Assembly: GCF_963678635.1 (NCBI RefSeq)
Contig: NC_087068.1
Coordinates: 48,505,724-48,569,723, forward strand
Length of the DNA stretch: 64,000 bases
Direction: 5' to 3'
Source: Symsagittifera roscoffensis
Taxonomy: Eukaryota > Xenacoelomorpha > Acoela > Convolutidae
Shown here: one piece after another, positions 12,560-24,599 of the stretch
How positions within the stretch are numbered: position 1 is the first letter of the stretch
Layout: the number at the start of each line of letters is the position of its first letter
Made by a program: the position numbers and the translations under genes
Notes under the pieces: model-generated
Databases searched by the model: none
What the model was told of the DNA's origin: nothing
Seen by the model: only the letters and a program-made list of their open reading frames with translations

Positions 12560-13195
12560 TTGAAAACAGTTTTTCAAATATAATGTTTTATAAGAGAGCT
12601 GTATCCTTCTGTATTGCCTTGTTGCAATCAGGATTGGTTATTGCTTCTTGTGCGTTTTCGGACAAACTACTTTCCAAAAAAGCAGCATCTGCCAGTCAAT
12701 TTTTCTCAAAATTTAGATCATGGCCAAAAATTGGTTTTACTGAAGGTATTTTTTGTTTGATAGGTGCACTGCGGCGTAATTGCAAAACTTTTGTTGCCTT
12801 TTTCTATCAAGGTTTTTGACTTTTTTTAAAGTAGATCAGTAGTTTCAGAGTTACTTTCTAGATTTTTATCTAAATCAATCCGTGTATCAGTTTCATGGTC
12901 ACTTTTGAAAGCAAACAAAACCTCATCAAAATACTTTTTTCTACTCTCCTGGAAATCATATTTTGCTTCAAATTCTATCTCAATTATATATCATTTGCTG
13001 TTCAAAGTAAATTCCTGAAAAAATCCATTCAAATACATGTATGGTTCACAACCAGAAAATTTGATTGATTCGACTCCAGTATGCTCTGAAGAAAAATATT
13101 GTGTGAGATCGATTTTTTTGCATTGCGATTCACTCAAGTTTTCACAAAAAAGGCTGTTTTTAAAGCAGGTTGATGTGTTTTGAATGAACACTGGC
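12560..13195 (-). pseudogene. Unidentified decayed coding-like stretch
   Basis: The minus strand gives NGFFQEFTLNSK, a stop, then YIIEIEFEAKYDFQESRKKY and FDEVLFAFKSDHETDTRIDL in phase with it. The amino-acid mix and the single interrupting stop look like former coding sequence. I do not recognise the family; the position just upstream (in element orientation downstream) of the copia pol remnant suggests a transposon-carried or nested fragment. Confidence 0.3.
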
Positions 13196-13880
13196 TAATA
13201 TTTCAGGTTTTCCGTAGTCTGCTACAAACTGATTAAGCACTTCAGTACCATGACTTCTATTTTTCTACAGGTGTATTGCAAAAAAATGTGAAAGTGAATC
13301 AAGGAAACTTTGTGCGTATTTAAAGCTGGCCACTGAAATTGTATCAAGTAGCACAAAAAATTAAGTATGAACCAAATCTAGGTTTTTAGTACCTCTAGTA
13401 CCCCAACATTAAGGTATTGATTTCCGCCTAGCTTTTTCAGTTAAACTTTCAACCTTGTTTCTTTTGCCTAATCAAAACTCTTTTTGTAAAAAAAAACAGT
13501 TTTTTCAAATCATCACAGTTATTTTGTCCAAGGCTTTTATGCCAATTGTTCACATCTTCATCCGCCTTTGCTTTTATTTCTGGCGACATTTGATTTGCGC
13601 TTTCAAATTTTATGAGAAAATTACTCGTTCGCATTTTAGCTGAGTTTACCAGACATGATCGTTTTTGGTCATCAGTGTATCATCAGTGTATCTTTAAGCT
13701 CTATTCCATGTTTAAAAGTATGTCTTGATGTTTAAAAATAAGGAGAACTTCTTTTCAGTTTTTTTTGGATAAGTTGGTAAAGGAAAATCAAGTATCTTGG
13801 TTCAATCCGCGTTTTTTAGATGTCAAGTTACAAAATTTAAAGTCATGAGCCAATACTGTTTCACTCCTTATCGAAAATAC
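13196..13880. other. Copia 3'-end flank
   Basis: About 13640-13880 is diverged from, but alignable to, the block at 21150-21400 (shared GTTTAAAAATAAG and TTAAAGTCATnAGnCAATA). It fits the sequence just past the copia RNase H terminus, possibly LTR. The rest is unassigned. Confidence 0.45.
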
Positions 13881-13883
13881 TAT

Positions 13884-14480
13884 TTATAACTTCGACTTGT
13901 TATTTTTGGTTCTAAACAACCAGATGTCTAGAAATCGACCCATTACAGTCGGGAACTTTAAAACTCCTCCCCAAAAAGTACTTGCGAAGTAATGTTTGTA
14001 AATTTGCGCAAAACGAGCAAATGAAATTCCTTTGGTCAAAATATCCGTAACCGTAAGAGTATTATGAATATACTTTAAAGTCATCTTGCCAGAGCGAAGT
14101 GCTTCCCGACCAGAGCGTAATTTTATTTCGATATGTTTCGCTCTCGATTTCAATGCTGTTTCAAGAGTCACTCAGATTTCTACTTGGTTTTCACTAAGCA
14201 AGATAGGGATAGTTGTTTAATAGCTAACACTCTCAAATACAATTTTTTAACAACATTCCTTGAGCCATTTACTCCGACTTAGACTTAGCTAAATATACCG
14301 AACGTAGTTCTGCAAATCGCCAAAATGTAGGTGAGTCTGGCGCGCATATTCTGATAACCAAACAAGTTACAAATTTTCTGGTCTTAACATCACCTGCCCA
14401 ATCTGCATCACTGTTCGAAAATCCACTTAGACCAATCACATTCTGTGAAAAAGTAAGGTAATAATTCGTGGCTTTGAAAT
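13884..14480 (-). pseudogene. Copia RNase H C-terminal region
   Basis: It reads GFSNSDADWAGDVKTRKFVT (first catalytic Asp region, SDADWAGD), then a WRFAELRSVYLAKSKSE stretch ending in a stop. An open stretch follows with AKHIEIKLRSGREALRSGKM, IHNTLTVTDILTKGISFARF and KFPTVMGRFLDIWLFRTKN. The TDILTK motif is diagnostic of copia RNase H. Confidence 0.85.
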
Positions 14481-16440
14481 CGCACAGTACTCTTTTCGTT
14501 GTAATATGTTTTGTTACTGTTTGACTTGCTTGAGAGAGAGTAAGCTTACACCAAATGCAAAATCGGGCTAGTTGTTACAACAAAATACAAAAACGCTCCC
14601 ACTAACGGCTGAAAAAGAAAGCGCTCAGATAGAATTTATCATCAGTTACAATTTTAAACGTAACCAAATGTTCATGAACCGCTTTAGAGTTTTGCTTCTT
14701 CCGTTTTTTGTTTAATTTTTTTGACGTATCATTCTTGAGATAGTGTTATATTTTTGTCACTAACGTGAATTTTTTACACAAACCAATCGGGAACGCCTGT
14801 ACTGTCAATGCCAATCCGCTTACCAAAATCGCAAACAGTTGTTTTACAACTTTTTTGCTTTTTTTGAAACAACAAAAAAAAAATCATGTCAACAACCTAC
14901 AGATCAAGGAAACTCATTCTATTAGTTGATAAACTTTAGATAAAACTAACTCTAAGCTCGATTTGCTTGATTTAAACAGAAAAGGCATATTTGAGTTTGC
15001 TTAAAAACCGTTCATCCAACACGAAACCCAGAGATTGCTCAATGAAACTGCCATCATATAAAGTACTCAAAGTCTGTTTTGAAATCATTTTTTTGCAATT
15101 TTGGACTAAGTTTTACTGCAACTGCAAATACGGAGCGAAAAACTGTCATACTTATTGAACGTAAAAAGTATCAGTATAAAATTTACCATGAACGGGCTAA
15201 ACTCCTCAACCACATAGCGTGCTCAATAGCGTTCTAACGAACCATTAATTTTTTTTTTGCATCTAAAACCCATTCGCTTTATGTTAACGGTTTTTCTGGA
15301 ACTAAGGGCATAAGGTCTCATATTACTTTCTACAAGAACATTGAAATCAATTTGCCTTGCAAACTGACATTTTTCAACATCAGATGACAAAACTGTTTCT
15401 CATAATTGAAATGCACATTGTCGTTGACGCTAGAGAACTTGTAATCATAGTGCTAGGCCAGTCTTCGAACAACCAGACCGGTCTATTGTAGTAAGGTCAA
15501 GATCCAATGTAGTCGAACTGTCTCCAACACTTTCAAATGTTTCTCTTGTCTTGGATGATGTGAAATGTCAATGCTAAAACTGTATCAAAAAGACAGGATT
15601 AGAGAAAGAAGCAGTAAAAAACTTTTTGAGACAGAGTTTGAGGAGGAGGCTCAATAGCGTCAGATGTTTTGACCTCGTGACTTAATTCATTTTCACGAGC
15701 ACCCAAGTAGATTGGAGTTTTTTGAAACTCAAATTGCACAAAATAGGGGCTAGATGAGCAAGATACATTGAGAAATATCAATAGTTGTAGAAGTAGCTCT
15801 CCCTGTCGGTGATAACGGCAGTTCAAGAGTATCTGCTATTTTATTTGCATCAATTGCGCCTGTTTGAACCTTGTTGACCTCCAGTGAATCCGTGTTTGCC
15901 CCCACCACTCAGTTGTTCTGAGCCTTCACTGCGTCATTGCCGCGAATATGAAAAACGATAGCAGGCCTTGATCCGTTATTATGAACTAGGAAATATTCTT
16001 CGTGAAATGTCATATTACGAGAGCGGTATTTTTTTTCTTTTTCAAAATTTTATTCAAAGTGAACGTAGGACTCGAACCAAGATAACCTGAAAAAAACTGT
16101 TTTTTGCCTTTAGGTAATAACATGCGCTGCTGGGTTTCAAATTTTGATACACATAAACTGTTTTTACTTAATGGAAACTGAATTGCTTTCAATAAACCGT
16201 TCGTAGGGTGTTCAGCTGTCAATATTGGCAGATATTAGTAAACAATTCCTGGTGTATACAAAAGTATCAATTGCCATAATCAAAAAACATTCTAGTAATT
16301 TTGACATCAGTTAAAAAGGCCGTTAACTGTCAAAAAATTGTTTGTCAATAGCGCTCTGCTATACCGATTTGATGACGAGAATAAGGACTTGTAAATAGCA
16401 TTGCAATAATGTTTTCTTGCAAATCTTCAAGTTTTGTCAA
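14481..16440 (-). pseudogene. Probable copia RT/integrase region, heavily decayed
   Basis: It lies between recognisable copia protease and RNase H remnants, so RT and integrase sequence is expected. Every frame is interrupted and I could not read a catalytic motif with confidence. A TTGGTTCGAGTCCTACG motif on the minus strand near 16060-16080 resembles a tRNA B box but lacks a tRNA fold. Confidence 0.4.
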
Positions 16441-16799
16441 ATTAATTTAAAATAGGTTTCCCGCCATTATCAGATCTGAGTCTAAATCCATTTTTTTTAC
16501 ATGCTTGGACCACTGTGTTAGGAAAAACTGTATTTTTTCTAAATGAATCTTCTTAAGAACCGGAAATAACCATGCCTTTTTCTGCGTTAGTTGCAGTTGG
16601 TTTCTTCCTTGTGTCACAAAATGCAGGTTAAAACTTTGCATGGCACGTTGAAATAGACAATGTCGACATATTCGTCTCTTTTGTACATTATTTGAACCAA
16701 AAAAGAACACATCTATCAATGAAACACGCTTTTTGTTGTCCCGCACGTGTTTTCGAAAGTTAGAAGTTGCATTATCTTGCTTAACCAGCAGTGAAACAT

Positions 16800-17200
16800 A
16801 TATCAATTGAAATTGAAAGCTCGATACATACAATGAGAGCTCAAGATTGGTTTGTACTTTATTACGATCGTTAAAGGGTAGGCAAACTTCTCCAACACCA
16901 TGTAGCGCATCTGTGTCGCATCACGGTAAGTAATAGACATCGAACTTTTATTACGTTCAATCACAAAATTGATCTTGAAAATCGATTTGTCGGGAATGAT
17001 TAACGTCGTTAATCTACTGTCTATCACAATACTCATCGACCAACTTGAAGTGGCAGTTAGTGCACATCCAGAAAAACCGCCTTGACTGTTGCTCGTATTT
17101 AGCTTGTTTACAAACTGCTTTGAATAGCTGCTGTCTACAGTGTGATTTCACGGCCTCCTTTTCTAGAGTAAACAATTTTCTCGTTTCCTTGTCCATTTCC
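16800..17200 (-). pseudogene. Copia gag end and protease remnant
   Basis: One frame carries CKQAKYEQQSRRFFWMCTNC, then HFKLVDEYCDRQ. An overlapping frame continues SIVIDSRLTTLIIPDKSIFK, the copia protease start (normally DSG; here DSR), and HCMYRAFNF. The frameshift between them and the changed active-site Gly show decay. Confidence 0.7.
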
Positions 17201-17299
17201 CCATTGTTTTGTCCTCGGTCAGTACTAGAGTTTCAGAATCTTGGGCTCTTTTAAACTTCTCGTCTCCCCTTTCGTTTTCAAATTTAATTTTTTGTTTTT

Positions 17300-17960
17300 A
17301 GGATCTCACAAGGTAAAAATATTTTTCTCCTTCGGATTTTTTTGGGTCTTCCCGGACTCCTTGAAGTCAAAAGCGTTGACTGAGGTTGCGATCAGAGTTT
17401 TTTCTTGCGTTTTGGTTTTTCGGTGGCTGGCTAGACTTGCCTCCTTTTTGGGATTTCGCTTCCAGCACATTTTATTATGTTCTTTCAACTTTCTTACATT
17501 CTTTATTCATTGTTTGCTCGTTTTTCTTGTCATTTATTACTGGCAGTTTACCTTCTAATTCTGCAAGCTTGCTCCAAATTTTGCTTTCTATGTACTTCTG
17601 TTTCTTATAATCGTATCGCGTTCCTTGTTTTCTCCGCAATTGTTGCTAAAAAACAACGTATCCACGCCCACCTCCCGAATACAATTGAAGGCCACATTTC
17701 ATAGAGCAGTACATTCAGGCGTTAGATGTATGGGAAAATTGCATGAGTTGCAGCGAAATTTTTTACTTTTTTTCTTTGATTTTGATTTTACAGGTCTTGC
17801 AAACCTAAGAAAGTTTTTTTCTTTTTATTTGATATTAATTTCACAGGTTTTGCAAACCTATCTTCCAAACTTCTAAATACAAGTCTTGCACAACGCGACC
17901 TTTTTTTGCCTGACGAACGAAACAAAAAATGTGAACAGATGTTTGAACAGTCGTATTGAA
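17300..17960 (-). repeat. Copia 5'/gag block, copy a
   Basis: The minus strand encodes MKEHNKMCWKRNPKKEASLA (about 17488) and a PEC-x-AL-x-NVAFNCIREVGVD-like segment (about 17700-17650). Related segments occur near 20.3, 26.2 and 30.1 kb. I read it as the gag portion of the copia family. Confidence 0.6.
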
Positions 17961-18158
17961 TTAAAAAATTTTTTTTTTCTTCCGAACGGATCGCCTTCAG
18001 AAGCCATAAAATATACCCTTGCATATCTTGAAAAAACATCAAAAAAATATTGCGTACTTGCTTCCGTACAAAGATTCCGGAAAAAGTCGTAAAGCGTTAA
18101 TGCAAATCAGCTCCAAATTATACGTTTCTCTGTTTTAGATATTTCAGATGTAGATATT

Positions 18159-18790
18159 TTACATTCCGAACACGTAATATATCAATCGGTTGCATTGAAC
18201 CGCAAAAAAAATGCCCTCTACTGCTTTATTTGTAGTTATTTTCTTCATTGTTTCACAATTTACTTTTAAAAAGTTTGCAAGCCACGTAGAAGTAGGCAAG
18301 GCCGACATATTAGTCTTTTTTTTTTTACTTTGTTTAAGCCAAGAAAGACCATCCTTTTTGATAAAATAAGCTTTTTTGTTGTCCAACACACGTGTATGCG
18401 GACGTTTGCTAAAAGAAATTTTCGCTTTACCTTACTAGCAGTGAAAACTACATCAAATGAAATTTGAACCTCGATACATACAATGAGCGCTGATGATTGA
18501 ATCGTACTTAGCTTTATCACGATCGCAAAAGAATAGACAAACTTCTTCAACACCATGTACTCGCTGCTTTGTCTCATCAGCATTAGTGATAAATATCGCA
18601 ATTTTGCCCCCTTCCAGCATATACAGGTTCTTGAACACTATTTTGTCGGGAATGATATGGTTCGTGAATCCACAGTCTATCACAAAATCCATCGACCAAT
18701 TTAATGTTGCAGTGGGTGCAAATCCAGAGAAACTGCATTGACTGTTGCTCGTTTTTTGCCCTTTTTATGCTGCTTTGCATAGCAAATGTC
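18159..18790 (-). pseudogene. Second copia gag-end/protease copy
   Basis: It parallels the 16.8-17.2-kb copy: RAKNEQQSMQFLWICTHCNI then DFVIDCGFTNHIIPDKIVFK and CDRDKAKYDSIISAHCMYRG. The protease active site reads DCG instead of DSG. Further frames continue towards 18159 with stops. Confidence 0.72.
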
Positions 18791-19279
18791 TACAGTGAGA
18801 TTTTACGGGCTCACTTTGAATAGTTAAAAAAAGGTTCCTGTTTCCCTGCTTCATTCTATTGTTTTTTGCCAGGTCTATAGATTGCTAGTGAGGAAATAGC
18901 CGTAGAACTCATATCCTGTTTGCTTCAGCTCCCTCTAAATGATCTTTCGACAAATTGCTACCGGAGTCGTAGGTGCGATATCTGCTGGAAGTGGGTTGCA
19001 GCTTTGAATGTGTCCAATTCTTGCGGCAATGCTTCAAAAACAATGGCCATTTTCAGGTCTTGGATGATTTTTGGTCTGCATATTTTGGTTGAAACACACT
19101 TTTGTCCAAATTTTTGTAAAAGTTTTATTATTGTTTCATCAAGTTTTTAAAATCCAGAGAAATTTTTCAACGCAAAATGATTTTGTTTGTTCGAATCTGC
19201 CCAAGATTTTGTAGTCATTTCCATATTTTAATTCCATTTCTGCTATTTTGAGAATTTTTCATTTGCAAAGAGCTTCATT

Positions 19280-20828
19280 GAGGAGCATAAGGATTTCCTG
19301 ATACAACTTCCTAGTAACATCATCCCTGTTGGCATCACGTAGGATATACTGGAGGACATTGAAAACGCAGCAGAAAACCTTCAATAAATCAAAAAGTCTT
19401 TAAAATAAATGATTTGAACATTTGCAAAAATCATGTGCCAGCCATTTTATATAGCAACAACATTTGACTAATTGTCAGTTTGAAATTCACTTCTTCGAAA
19501 ACCCTACCAAGATTTTTAGTTCCTGGACAAAAATTGACAACTAAAACTCACAAGCTTGCTTTTTCGAAGAATGTTAGGAATGTTTATTCTAAGGAGAGAA
19601 ATTTTATGTTTTGTAAAAAACCGTTTTGTAATTTAGCGCGCTAATGAACTAGTCCAAGTCATAGCCATAATAAAAGTTTTCAAACCCCCAGTACTTAAAA
19701 AAAATAGTGGAAGGTAAAAAGTCCCATTTAAAATCAAACTTGGCTGAAACAATAGGCGATGGATTGTAGATTTGGTGAATGAAACAAATATGTCTGAAGC
19801 AAAAAAAAAACATTTTTGAAAACGCACTTTTTGTGCAAAGCTCACCAGAGGGTAACTTAAGCTGAACTTGGATCCACTTAACAATCTTTCTCAAACCTTC
19901 ATGGTTTCTACTGAAAACTCCCTACCCGTATCAATTAGCGCATTAATTTGGCACTCTGTTTTTTTAGTCTAATTTTTTTCGTTTCAATCTGATCGGTTAA
20001 ATTTCGACAAACCTAACTTTTTTAATAAATATAAGAAAATAAAAATAAACAAAACTGGCCAACATTTTTTTGTTTTGCTTAAATTTTTATCCTATTTTGA
20101 TTTTTCTTCCAACACTGTTGAATATGTTCATTCCATTTTCTCACATGTCTCAATTATTCTCTCCTCGTTTTTGTTGTCTTTTTTACTGTCATTTTTTCTT
20201 CTAGATCCTGCAGGTGTGCTCCCAAGTTTCCTCTCTTTATACAGCTGTTTCATGAAAATATTCATATTTCTCTAATCAAAGTTTATATTTCTCTTATCAA
20301 AAGTACACAACAACATCGCAATCACGCCCAGCTCCCGTATACCGTTTAAGGCGGGATTTGATAGATCATCACATTCAGGCGCTAGAAGTATGAGATACTT
20401 GCATGAGTCGCAGTGAAATAATTTTCCTTCTATTTGTTTTTGCGTTTACAGGTCTTGCAAGACTGTGTTTTGTTAGAATGCGCAGATATTTTGCTTGATC
20501 CGCAAAACTGCTACTTTTCTTTGATTTTCCTTCCTGTATTGGAATCCACAAAAAAATCTAACAACTTACATATTCATTATGACTCCAGAAATAGACAAAC
20601 TCGCGGAAGCCGCAACAATAATTGCAGAATCCGGTACAGTTTGCACAATCTGGAAACAACTTAGAAAATTTGTAGATTTAGCAAAATTGAGCTGTTTCGA
20701 ATAGCCCAACACTAAACAGAAGCTTCCAACTCTAAGACAAATCCGCAAACTGCAAGCAAAATTGGCATTTTGTTTGCAATTCTAGCAACATGTATAGTTA
20801 CGTCCTTAAACTACATTTTAAAAGAAAC
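19280..20828 (-). repeat. Copia-derived segmental repeat unit, copy 1
   Basis: It contains three sub-blocks that recur in the same order at 24614-26660: TAGGATATACTGGAGGACAT (19333), GAAATTCACTTCTTCGAAAA (19485) and GCATGAGTCGCAGTGAAATA (20400). Identity is high with small gaps. The minus strand of the last sub-block encodes APECDDLSNPALNGIRELGV, a gag-like segment shared with 30.1 kb. Confidence 0.8.
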
Positions 20829-21430
20829 CAATCAGTTAGATTTTTTCAATGTTGTTTTCTCTCAAACGCTTTCAAAAAGTCTTTTAAAAGTCATAATCTG
20901 CTAAGATGAACTTTCGTCGAGAGCCTTGTGAACTTTCTTTAGAAAACTAGGCGTGTTTGTAATGATTTCTTGATACAACTTCCTAGTAACAGCATCCCTG
21001 TTGGCATCACTAGCTTTTTCAGACTTTTCATTTAATTTGTTCAACTTAAATTTAGGCTAGAATCTAAAATTTTTCATACCATAGAAGAAAAAGTTTGTCG
21101 GGTTTTACGAAGAAAAAAAGCAGTTTTTTTGTTCTGAGTCCGTTATTATGGTGTTGCTTGGACGCTTCAATTGCCCATAATTTTTCATAGTATCATGTTC
21201 GTTGTTTAAAAATAAGACAACTTTTTCTCATTTGTTTTCCATATGAGTGGGTAATTTCACAATTAACCACCCTAATTCAACAGCGTTTTTTATATGTCAA
21301 TTTTGAAAGTTAAAAGTCATAAGTCAATATTTTTCGACCTTTTTATCGTACATATCATTTATAGTTTCCATTAGACTGTTTTGGTTCTAAAAACCATGTC
21401 TAGAAGGTGACTTATCACAGTCGAGTATTT
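20829..21430 (-). repeat. Copia 3'-end/LTR-like block, copy 1
   Basis: It starts AACCAATCAGTTAGATTTTT and includes AGCATCCCTGTTGGCATCAC. Copies are at 23388-23763 and 27649-27792, with a fragment at 19280-19332. The right end adjoins a copia RNase H terminus (LLDMVFRTK-like, about 21430-21380), so it may be the 3' LTR region. Confidence 0.65.
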
Positions 21431-21534
21431 CAATTTTCTATAGTTGCAAATCTACAGTCACCTAAACTTGAATTTTCCTTTACCAGCACTTTTGGAATTT
21501 TTTCCGTTTGCAAAACCAGCGTTTCGATCCACAA

Positions 21535-21850
21535 TTATGTCAAACTTAAAGAAAATTTCTTTTTTTGTGAAACGTGCGTGTTAATATTCCGCTGATTGAC
21601 GAAAGAAAACTGAAACAATCTATTGTTTTTCCGTTCTCTGAAGTAAGTGACTTTCGTTTTGACAATTTTGTGAATAAAGAAGTTTTGATTTACCAAATGA
21701 ATGAAAAGATGAACACTTTTCCTACACCTACGCGCAATATGGCCTCTTTGATTGCAATTATAGCTCTTTTTCTCTTTAATGAGCTCCTGGTTTCGATAAC
21801 CTATTTTTTCACGGCCATAACATTTCATAGAATTGATACCGAAAATGATT
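21535..21850 (-). pseudogene. Copia gag zinc-knuckle remnant, copy 1
   Basis: The minus strand reads MKCYGREKIGYRNQELIKEK then KSYNCNQRGHIARRCRKS. The CNQRGHIARRC part is a CCHC zinc knuckle whose first Cys is replaced. It is the nucleocapsid part of a copia-type gag. Confidence 0.75.
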
Positions 21851-21904
21851 CAGTTTTTGAAATGACCGGTCTACTTGTCTTACTAGTTTCTAAAAAATTC
21901 GTTT

Positions 21905-22345
21905 CTTTGGATTTTCGTTGCATTGATAATTTCATGCGTCACAGTGAAATAGTTTTTCTTCTACTTGATTTTGCGTTTACAGGTCTTGCAAGACTGTATT
22001 TTGGCAGAATGCGCAGATATTTTGCTTGATCCGCAATACTGCTACTTTTCTTTGATTTTCCTTCCTGTATTGGAATCCACAAAAAAGTCTAACAGTGTAC
22101 ATATTCATTATGACTCCAGAAATAGACAAACTCGCGGAAGCCGCAACAATAATTGCAGAACCCGGTACAGTTCGCACAATCTGGAAACAACTTAGAAATT
22201 TTGTAGATTTAGCAAAATTGAGCTGTTTCGAATAGCACAACACTAATCAGAAGCTGCCAACTCTAAAACAATTCCGCAAATTGATAGCAAAATTGGCATT
22301 TTGTTTGCAATTCTAGCAACATGTATAGTTACGTCTTTTAACTAC
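21905..22345 (-). repeat. Copia-derived block, third copy of the 20.4-20.8-kb segment
   Basis: CAGTGAAATAGTTTTTCTTC through GCATTTTGTTTGCAATTCTA repeats 20420-20800 and 26250-26640 with a few substitutions. A 41-codon plus-strand open frame lies in each (see findings). Confidence 0.8.
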
Positions 22346-23387
22346 ATTTTAAAATAAAACCATTTTTGTTTGCCATCAATGGGACTGTCCAACAGTTCAA
22401 TCTCAAGTTCAACAAATTTTTGAGCTAACTAGTATAACCTCAAAAACTGAAAGAATGAGCATTCTGTTGATCTTGATGAGTGAAAGAATGAACAGCTTTC
22501 AGATCTCAAAAACTGAGTTTTTGGACAATCTTACTTAAAAATTGTCTTTTTTATGCCAAGACCACTAGAGGGTAACTTAGATTGAACTTGGATCTACAGA
22601 ACAATCTCCGTCAAACCACTGTGGTATCGACTAATAAATGAAAACAATAGCAAATTTCCAATGAAATTACTTTTGAGAAATGATTTTGGGCTTAACTCTG
22701 GTTGGTCAAAATTCGACGCACTTGTTCTACTCTTGGTAAACTATGAAAAAAATTAAATTTCAAAAAAATGACAAAAATTATGTCGAGCTTAAACTTTTCT
22801 TTTTTTAATTTTAGGGTTCTTTAAAACTCCACCTCCAACCTTTCAACTTCGACATTTTTTTGCTGTTGTTGTTGTTATGGTTGTTGATTGCCATTTACAG
22901 CTACTGTTGATGGGATTACTCTTAGTGAGTTGCCTATAGTTTCCTCCTTGAATTTTTGCAGCCACTGCAAAGACATACTCTTAGCCAGCTGCAAACTTTA
23001 GCTTCTGAAAAACTCATTTTGACGTAGTTCCACGTCGTAATCGAAATTCTGTCTTCAAGTTCATTTATTTATTAAAATCTACGAGTTCAATCAAAAATCT
23101 TTTTTTCTACAATTTCTAAACGTGAATTGTCCTCTAAAAATTGTCTACAATTTCTAAACCAGGATTTATATTTTTATTTTAGAAACTTCGTATTCAATAC
23201 TCATTTTAGCATCCAAAAGTATGTCCTTTAGCTGAAAAAACTTGAGGAGTGGTAAGAAAATTCAGCATTATTAGTTGACTTTGACAACTGGCATTTTTTG
23301 TCCCAGTTATCCAACGGAAATCGGAAAATGCTCTTATGAAACTTGTCCAAACTCGATAAGTCAGATCTTGGGAGCGCAAACGTTAAA
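22345..23387. repeat. Repeat block shared with 26660-27645, copy 1
   Basis: From TTTTTGTTTGCCATCAATGG through CTCGATAAGTCAGATCTTGG this block matches 26660-27645 at high identity with small gaps. No recognisable protein domain. Confidence 0.75.
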
Positions 23388-23763
23388 ACCAATCAGTTAG
23401 ATTTTTTCAATGTTGTTTTCTCTCAAACGCTTTCAAAAAGTCTTTTAAAAGTCATAATCTGCTAAGATGAACTTTCGTCGAGAGCCTTGTGAACTTTCTT
23501 TAGAAAACTAGGCGTGTTTGTAATGATTTCCTAATACAACTTCCTAGTAACAGCATCCCTGTTGGCATCACTAGCTTTTTCAGTTTTTTCGTTTAATTTT
23601 TTCAACTTAAATTTAGGCTAGAATTTTAAATTTTTCATACCATACAAGAAAAAATTCGTCGGGTTTTACGAAGAAAAAAAGCAGTTTTTTTGTTCTGAGT
23701 CCGTTATTATGGTGTTGCTTGGACGCTTCAATTGCCCATAATTTTTCATAGTATCATGTTCGT
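23388..23763 (-). repeat. Copia 3'-end/LTR-like block, copy 2
   Basis: It is nearly identical to 20829-21205 and then jumps directly to the gag zinc-knuckle block, lacking about 360 bases present in copy 1. The breakpoint is at TGTTCGTTG/TGAAACGTG. Confidence 0.75.
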
Positions 23764-24050
23764 TGTGAAACGTGCGTGTTAATATTCCGCTGATTGACGA
23801 AAGAAAACTGAAACAATCTATTGTTTTTCCGTTCTCTGAAGTAAGTGACTTTCGTTTTGACAATTTTGTGAATAAAGAAGTTTTGATTTACCAAATGAAT
23901 GAAAAGATGAACACTTTTCCTACACCTACGCGCAATATGGCCTCTTTGATTGCAATTATAGCTCTTTTTCTCTTTAATGAGCTCCTGGTTTCGATTACCT
24001 ATTTTTTCACGGCCATAACATTTCATAGAATTGATACCGAAAATGATTTG
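23754..24050 (-). pseudogene. Copia gag zinc-knuckle remnant, copy 2
   Basis: It is almost identical to the 21.5-kb copy (GYRNQE becomes GNRNQE). It has the same defective knuckle, so the Cys loss predates the duplication. Confidence 0.75.
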
Positions 24051-24599
24051 GTTTTTGAAATGGCCGGTCCAATTTTCTTACTAGTTTCTGAAAAATTCAT
24101 TTCTTTGAATTTTTTGAAAAATTGACCTCAGTGGTGACTTAAATTACATGCAATCATCTTGTTTTCTATATCCCCCCCCCCCCGCTTTTTCTGGATTCGT
24201 TTGCCAACTTTTCGATTTTATGAAAGAAATTTCACTTTTTTCCCTTAAAAAATTGTGTCAATTTGCACCATATTTGCGTTTTCTATCGGTAACTTTTTTT
24301 ATGGTGTTACCCGTTCTAGGAAATTCTATTCTTTTCAAAGTTTTCTTCAAACTTACAAAAACTATACGAGCATCATGTTGCTCAGAAAAAAATTCCAATC
24401 ATTTTCATTCCCGGAAAACTTCATCTCCTGTCCAATGTTAAGCCTGCATTCAAAAAAACTTCAAAATTAAAAAATCAAATTGAACAGTCAAAATTCTCAA
24501 AACTCATTATCTATTAATTTTTAAATTTTCATTGCATTGAAAACTAAATCTTGCTGTCACCTTAAATACAGAAACTTTTCTCTCTGATGCTGTTAGCCA

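Larger units (their letters stand above)
13884..17260 (-). mobile_element. Decayed Ty1/copia-like LTR retrotransposon
   Basis: On the minus strand, the high-coordinate end holds a gag-to-protease part (17200-16800) and the low end the RNase H terminus (14470-13884). I did not resolve integrase and RT motifs in the middle, which is full of stops. The PR-first, RNase H-last order with this RNase H type indicates Ty1/copia. Confidence 0.72.

Noticed and set aside
16040-16100. tRNA-like TTGGTTCGAGTCCTACG motif on the minus strand
   Set aside because: B-box-like only; no acceptor stem or anticodon arm could be folded, and it lies in decayed copia sequence.
24148-24441. 97-codon plus-strand frame after a poly-C run
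   Set aside because: Starts at a homopolymer, low complexity, no domain; the region is repeat-derived.
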